From: an uncultured Thermanaerothrix sp.
GTDB lineage: Bacteria; Chloroflexota; Anaerolineae; Anaerolineales; Anaerolineaceae
Reading direction: 5' to 3'
Assembly (NCBI RefSeq): GCF_938028735.1
Contig: NZ_CALIMF010000002.1
Location: forward strand, 124,001 to 188,000
DNA: 64,000 bases
Shown one piece after another: positions 61,675-64,000 of this stretch. Both the position numbers and the translations under genes were made by a program. Position 1 is the first letter of the stretch; every line of letters starts with the position of its first letter. The notes below the pieces were generated by a model, which did no database searches, was not told the DNA's origin, and worked only from the letters and a program-made list of their open reading frames with translations.

Positions 61675-62343
61675 ATGAAAACCCTGAAAAAACTGCTGAC
61701 TTTCTCCGTAGGGCTGGGAAGCGGAGCTGTGCTGATTTTAGGGCTACCCAGCTTAGTAGCATGGCTCTACGCTGCACCACGCACCTTCAACCCTCAGGAT
61801 AGCCCTTCCACACCGATAGCGATTGTCTTCGGTGCTGGTCTCTCCCGCGATGGGAGCCCTTCCCCCGTTTTGCGCGATCGTGTGGCCACGGCAGCGCAAC
61901 TGTATTTTGAGGGGAAAGTGAGCAAACTGCTCATGAGCGGTGACAACCGCTTTATTAACTACAACGAACCAAGGGCCATGCGCGACTACGCCTTGCAACT
62001 AGGGGTCCCGGAAGCCGACATCGTATTGGATTATGCGGGTCGCCGCACGTACGATACTTGTTACCGCGCACGTTACATCTTTGGGGTACAGCAGGCCCTG
62101 CTTGTCACCCAGGCTTTTCACCTTCCACGCGCGCTTTTTACCTGCAACATGCTTGGCATTGAAGCCTGGGGAATTGCAGCAGACCGACGAACCTACCACC
62201 CTATCTCCTATCGGTATTGGCGGCTGCGTGAGATACCCGCCACCTTAATGGCCTTTGTAGATGTCTGGTTACGACGCCCCATACCGGTCCTGGGTGAGCC
62301 CGAGCCTATTTTCCCCGATCAACGCGGAGCAAACTTGCCCTGA
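61675..62343 (+). CDS. SanA/YdcF-family (DUF218) membrane protein
   Basis: 222 residues. One N-terminal membrane segment (about 12-34), then the DUF218 domain: IAIVFGAGLSRDGSPSPVLRDRV (44 on), KLLMSGDNR (about 84-92), DYAGRRTYDTCYRA (about 119-132), VTQAFHLPRALF (about 143-154). SanA of E. coli affects envelope permeability to vancomycin at high temperature; the biochemical function is not settled. Faces the periplasm. Confidence 0.85.
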   Translation: MKTLKKLLTFSVGLGSGAVLILGLPSLVAWLYAAPRTFNPQDSPSTPIAIVFGAGLSRDGSPSPVLRDRVATAAQLYFEGKVSKLLMSGDNRFINYNEPRAMRDYALQLGVPEADIVLDYAGRRTYDTCYRARYIFGVQQALLVTQAFHLPRALFTCNMLGIEAWGIAADRRTYHPISYRYWRLREIPATLMAFVDVWLRRPIPVLGEPEPIFPDQRGANLP

Positions 62344-62372
62344 CAAAACTTCTACTCAGGAGTAAAGAACCT

Positions 62373-62951
62373 ATGAATCGTGAAGAAGCCCTGAATATTG
62401 TTAAGGAATTTGTGAAGAACGAAAACCTGATTCACCACATGCTTGCCGTCGAAGCAGCCATGCGCTTTTACGCCGAGAAACTGGGTCAAGACACCGAACT
62501 ATGGGGCATAACTGGGCTGTTGCATGATTTTGACTGGGAAATTCACCCCACCCTGGAAGAGCACCCCCAGGCTGGGGCGCCCATCTTGCGCGCCCGCGGC
62601 GTTCCAGAAGAGATCGTGCGCGCTATCTTGAGCCACGCAGATCACACCGGAGTGCCCCGAGAGACCTTAATGGAGAAAGCCCTTTACGCCTGCGACGAAA
62701 TCACCGGCTTGATCACCGCTGTTGCGCTGGTACGGCCCTCACGCTCCCTTTATGACCTCACTGCTGCCTCGGTCAAAAAGAAGTGGAAGGAACGTTCGTT
62801 TGCCGCCGGAGCAAATCGTGAGGAAATTGCTCGCGCCGCGGAGGAATTTGGAGTCGAGTTATGGGAACATGTTGAGAACGTCATTGCCGCCATGCGTCGC
62901 ATCGCCCCGCACATCGGGTTGGCAGGGAACTTGCAACCTCCTTCCGAATAG
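62373..62951 (+). CDS. HD-domain phosphohydrolase-like protein
   Basis: 192 residues. HD metal ligands: HHMLAVEAAM (21-30, His), LLHDFDWE (49-56, H-D), HPQAGA and ILSHADHTG (88-96). HDIG-type small HD proteins hydrolyse nucleotides or related phosphates; the substrate is unknown. ATG 62373 has no strong Shine-Dalgarno but CAGGAGT lies at 62356-62362. Confidence 0.82.
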   Translation: MNREEALNIVKEFVKNENLIHHMLAVEAAMRFYAEKLGQDTELWGITGLLHDFDWEIHPTLEEHPQAGAPILRARGVPEEIVRAILSHADHTGVPRETLMEKALYACDEITGLITAVALVRPSRSLYDLTAASVKKKWKERSFAAGANREEIARAAEEFGVELWEHVENVIAAMRRIAPHIGLAGNLQPPSE

Positions 62952-62978
62952 TTCATAATTCGGTAAAGAGGGATGAGC

Positions 62979-64000
62979 ATGAGCCTCCAGGGCAAAGGAT
63001 TTTTTATCTGGAAAATACGCGACTGCGAGGGTGGTAATGCGCAAGCCATTGCTAACCTAGCCCAATCTTCCGGCTATACGCATATCTTGATCAAGGTGGC
63101 CGATGGGCCCTATGCTTACAACATCAACACCACTGGGGCAGATCTGGTACCACCGGTATTGCAAGCCCTACGCGCTCGGGGGATCAAAGTCTGGGGGTGG
63201 CATTATGTCTATGGCAACAACCCGGTAGGGGAAGCCAACATTGCCATTCAGCGTATTCAGAACCTCGGGCTGGAAGGCTACGTCATTGACGCCGAGGCAG
63301 AATTCAAGCAGCCCGGACGAGAAACCGCCGCCCGCACCCTTATGAGTCGCCTGCGTAACACTTTCCCCACCCTACCTATAGCACTCAGTTCGTACCGTTT
63401 TCCCTCTTATCACCGCTCGTTCCCCTGGCAGGCTTTTCTGGAGTACTGCGATTACAACATGCCGCAGGTCTATTGGGAGCAGGCCCATAACCCAGATGCC
63501 CAACTGCGCCGGTGTGTGAGCGAATTTCAGGCGTTGACCCCGTTTCGCCCAATCATTCCGACTGGGCCGGCTTACAAGGTCAACGGATGGGCCCCCACTC
63601 CTACCGACATCGTCACGTTCCTGGATACTGCGCGTGCTCTTAACCTTAGCGCAGCCAACTTCTTCTCCTGGGATGAATGCCGACGTGACCTACCTGCTAT
63701 CTGGAACACCATTGCCGCTTACACATGGAATATTCAACCCCCTCCCCCGGATATTACCCAATTATTTATCACTGCCCTTAACAGCGGCAACCCCGATACG
63801 GTAATTGCCTTGTATCACCCCGATGCGGTTCATGTGACCGCAGCGCGCACCATCCAGGGCAGCGAAGCAATCCGCGCGTGGTACACCAGCCTGCTGCGCC
63901 AATTACTGCCTCGGGCGACCTTCACGCTCACCAGCCTCAGCGGGAGCGGAAACTCACGCCACTTCACCTGGACAGCACAATCCAGCCAGGGAAACGTGCG
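62979..64000 (+). CDS. TIM-barrel (glycoside-hydrolase-like) protein with C-terminal NTF2-like domain, cut by window end
   Basis: 340 codons are visible without a stop; the 3' end is beyond the window. Residues about 6-245 look like a GH25/DUF1906-type barrel: FFIWKIRDCEGG, THILIKVADG, KVWGWHYVYGNNPVGEAN, YVIDAEAEFK (acidic pair), LPIALSSYRFPSYH, YNMPQVYWEQAHN. After a Pro-rich linker (about 258-264), a SnoaL/NTF2-like domain begins (ITQLFITALNSGNPDTVIALYHPDAVHV). No signal peptide at this start. ATG 62979 is preferred to ATG 62973, because AGAGGG is then 6 bases away. Possibly a cell-wall hydrolase; the substrate is not known. Confidence 0.72.
   Translation, partial: MSLQGKGFFIWKIRDCEGGNAQAIANLAQSSGYTHILIKVADGPYAYNINTTGADLVPPVLQALRARGIKVWGWHYVYGNNPVGEANIAIQRIQNLGLEGYVIDAEAEFKQPGRETAARTLMSRLRNTFPTLPIALSSYRFPSYHRSFPWQAFLEYCDYNMPQVYWEQAHNPDAQLRRCVSEFQALTPFRPIIPTGPAYKVNGWAPTPTDIVTFLDTARALNLSAANFFSWDECRRDLPAIWNTIAAYTWNIQPPPPDITQLFITALNSGNPDTVIALYHPDAVHVTAARTIQGSEAIRAWYTSLLRQLLPRATFTLTSLSGSGNSRHFTWTAQSSQGNV

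Overview
The window reads as chromosomal DNA of a member of the Chloroflexota, most likely class Anaerolineae and probably thermophilic. This is an inference from content: NBR1-type Ig (FW) and toast_rack lipoproteins, a CpXC-domain protein, a YvcK homologue with an N-terminal membrane extension, a cyclic 2,3-diphosphoglycerate synthetase homologue, a GH57 lipoprotein amylase, an archaeal-type thiolase, and moderately GC-rich sequence with many 'Thr/Pro-linker' lipoproteins. No rRNA, tRNA, CRISPR array, prophage or insertion sequence was found, and no gene looks frameshifted. The density is that of an ordinary core-genome segment with short operons on both strands.

Left part (1-12002): the tail of an ECF sigma factor overlaps its zinc-finger anti-sigma factor, followed by a bactofilin-like membrane protein and a toast_rack lipoprotein (envelope-stress type operon). 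Convergent to it, on the minus strand, come obg-nadD, a cyclic-2,3-DPG synthetase homologue, argS, rpsT, and a glycolysis/gluconeogenesis cluster yvcK-gap-pgk. The 355-bp gap upstream of yvcK carries a perfect 18-bp dyad of the Rex or CRP/FNR type overlapping the yvcK promoter.

Middle (12358-31011): a class III aminotransferase coupled to an orphan GAF-PAS histidine kinase, a CpXC protein, the CydDC exporter, BioY, a phosphoglucose/phosphomannose isomerase with an NBR1-Ig lipoprotein, an NYN nuclease fused to a cold-shock-like domain, a cyclase-family hydrolase, two tandem CapA-like lipoproteins, a thiolase and the YifB/ComM-like AAA protein.

Formate dehydrogenase block (31151-37307): fdhD, mobA (convergent) and a three-gene NAD-dependent, Cys-type formate dehydrogenase (NuoE-NuoF fusion, ferredoxin subunit, molybdopterin catalytic subunit). 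Next come a DUF4870 protein, a MarR-regulated heterodimeric ABC exporter, a HEPN-like protein overlapping a monothiol glutaredoxin, and an ECF sigma-DegV-small membrane protein operon.

Right part (45052-64000): an alpha/beta hydrolase; a 1042-residue fusion of serine hydroxymethyltransferase and glycine-cleavage T-protein with an unassigned ~200-residue middle; a class I/II aminotransferase; a TGS-uridine-kinase-like protein; a maltodextrin operon malE-(terminator)-malF-malG-GH57 amylase; a lipoate ligase-like gene overlapping a PhnD-like lipoprotein; SanA/YdcF-like, HD-domain, and a truncated TIM-barrel/NTF2-like gene running off the window end.

The most unusual items are the SHMT-GcvT fusion, the Rex/CRP-type dyad at yvcK-gap-pgk, the intercistronic terminator between malE and malF, and a recurring promoter layout that implies leaderless mRNAs. 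Apart from the fusion protein, I did not find a large unrecognised system. All family calls are from reading motifs by eye; no database search was run.
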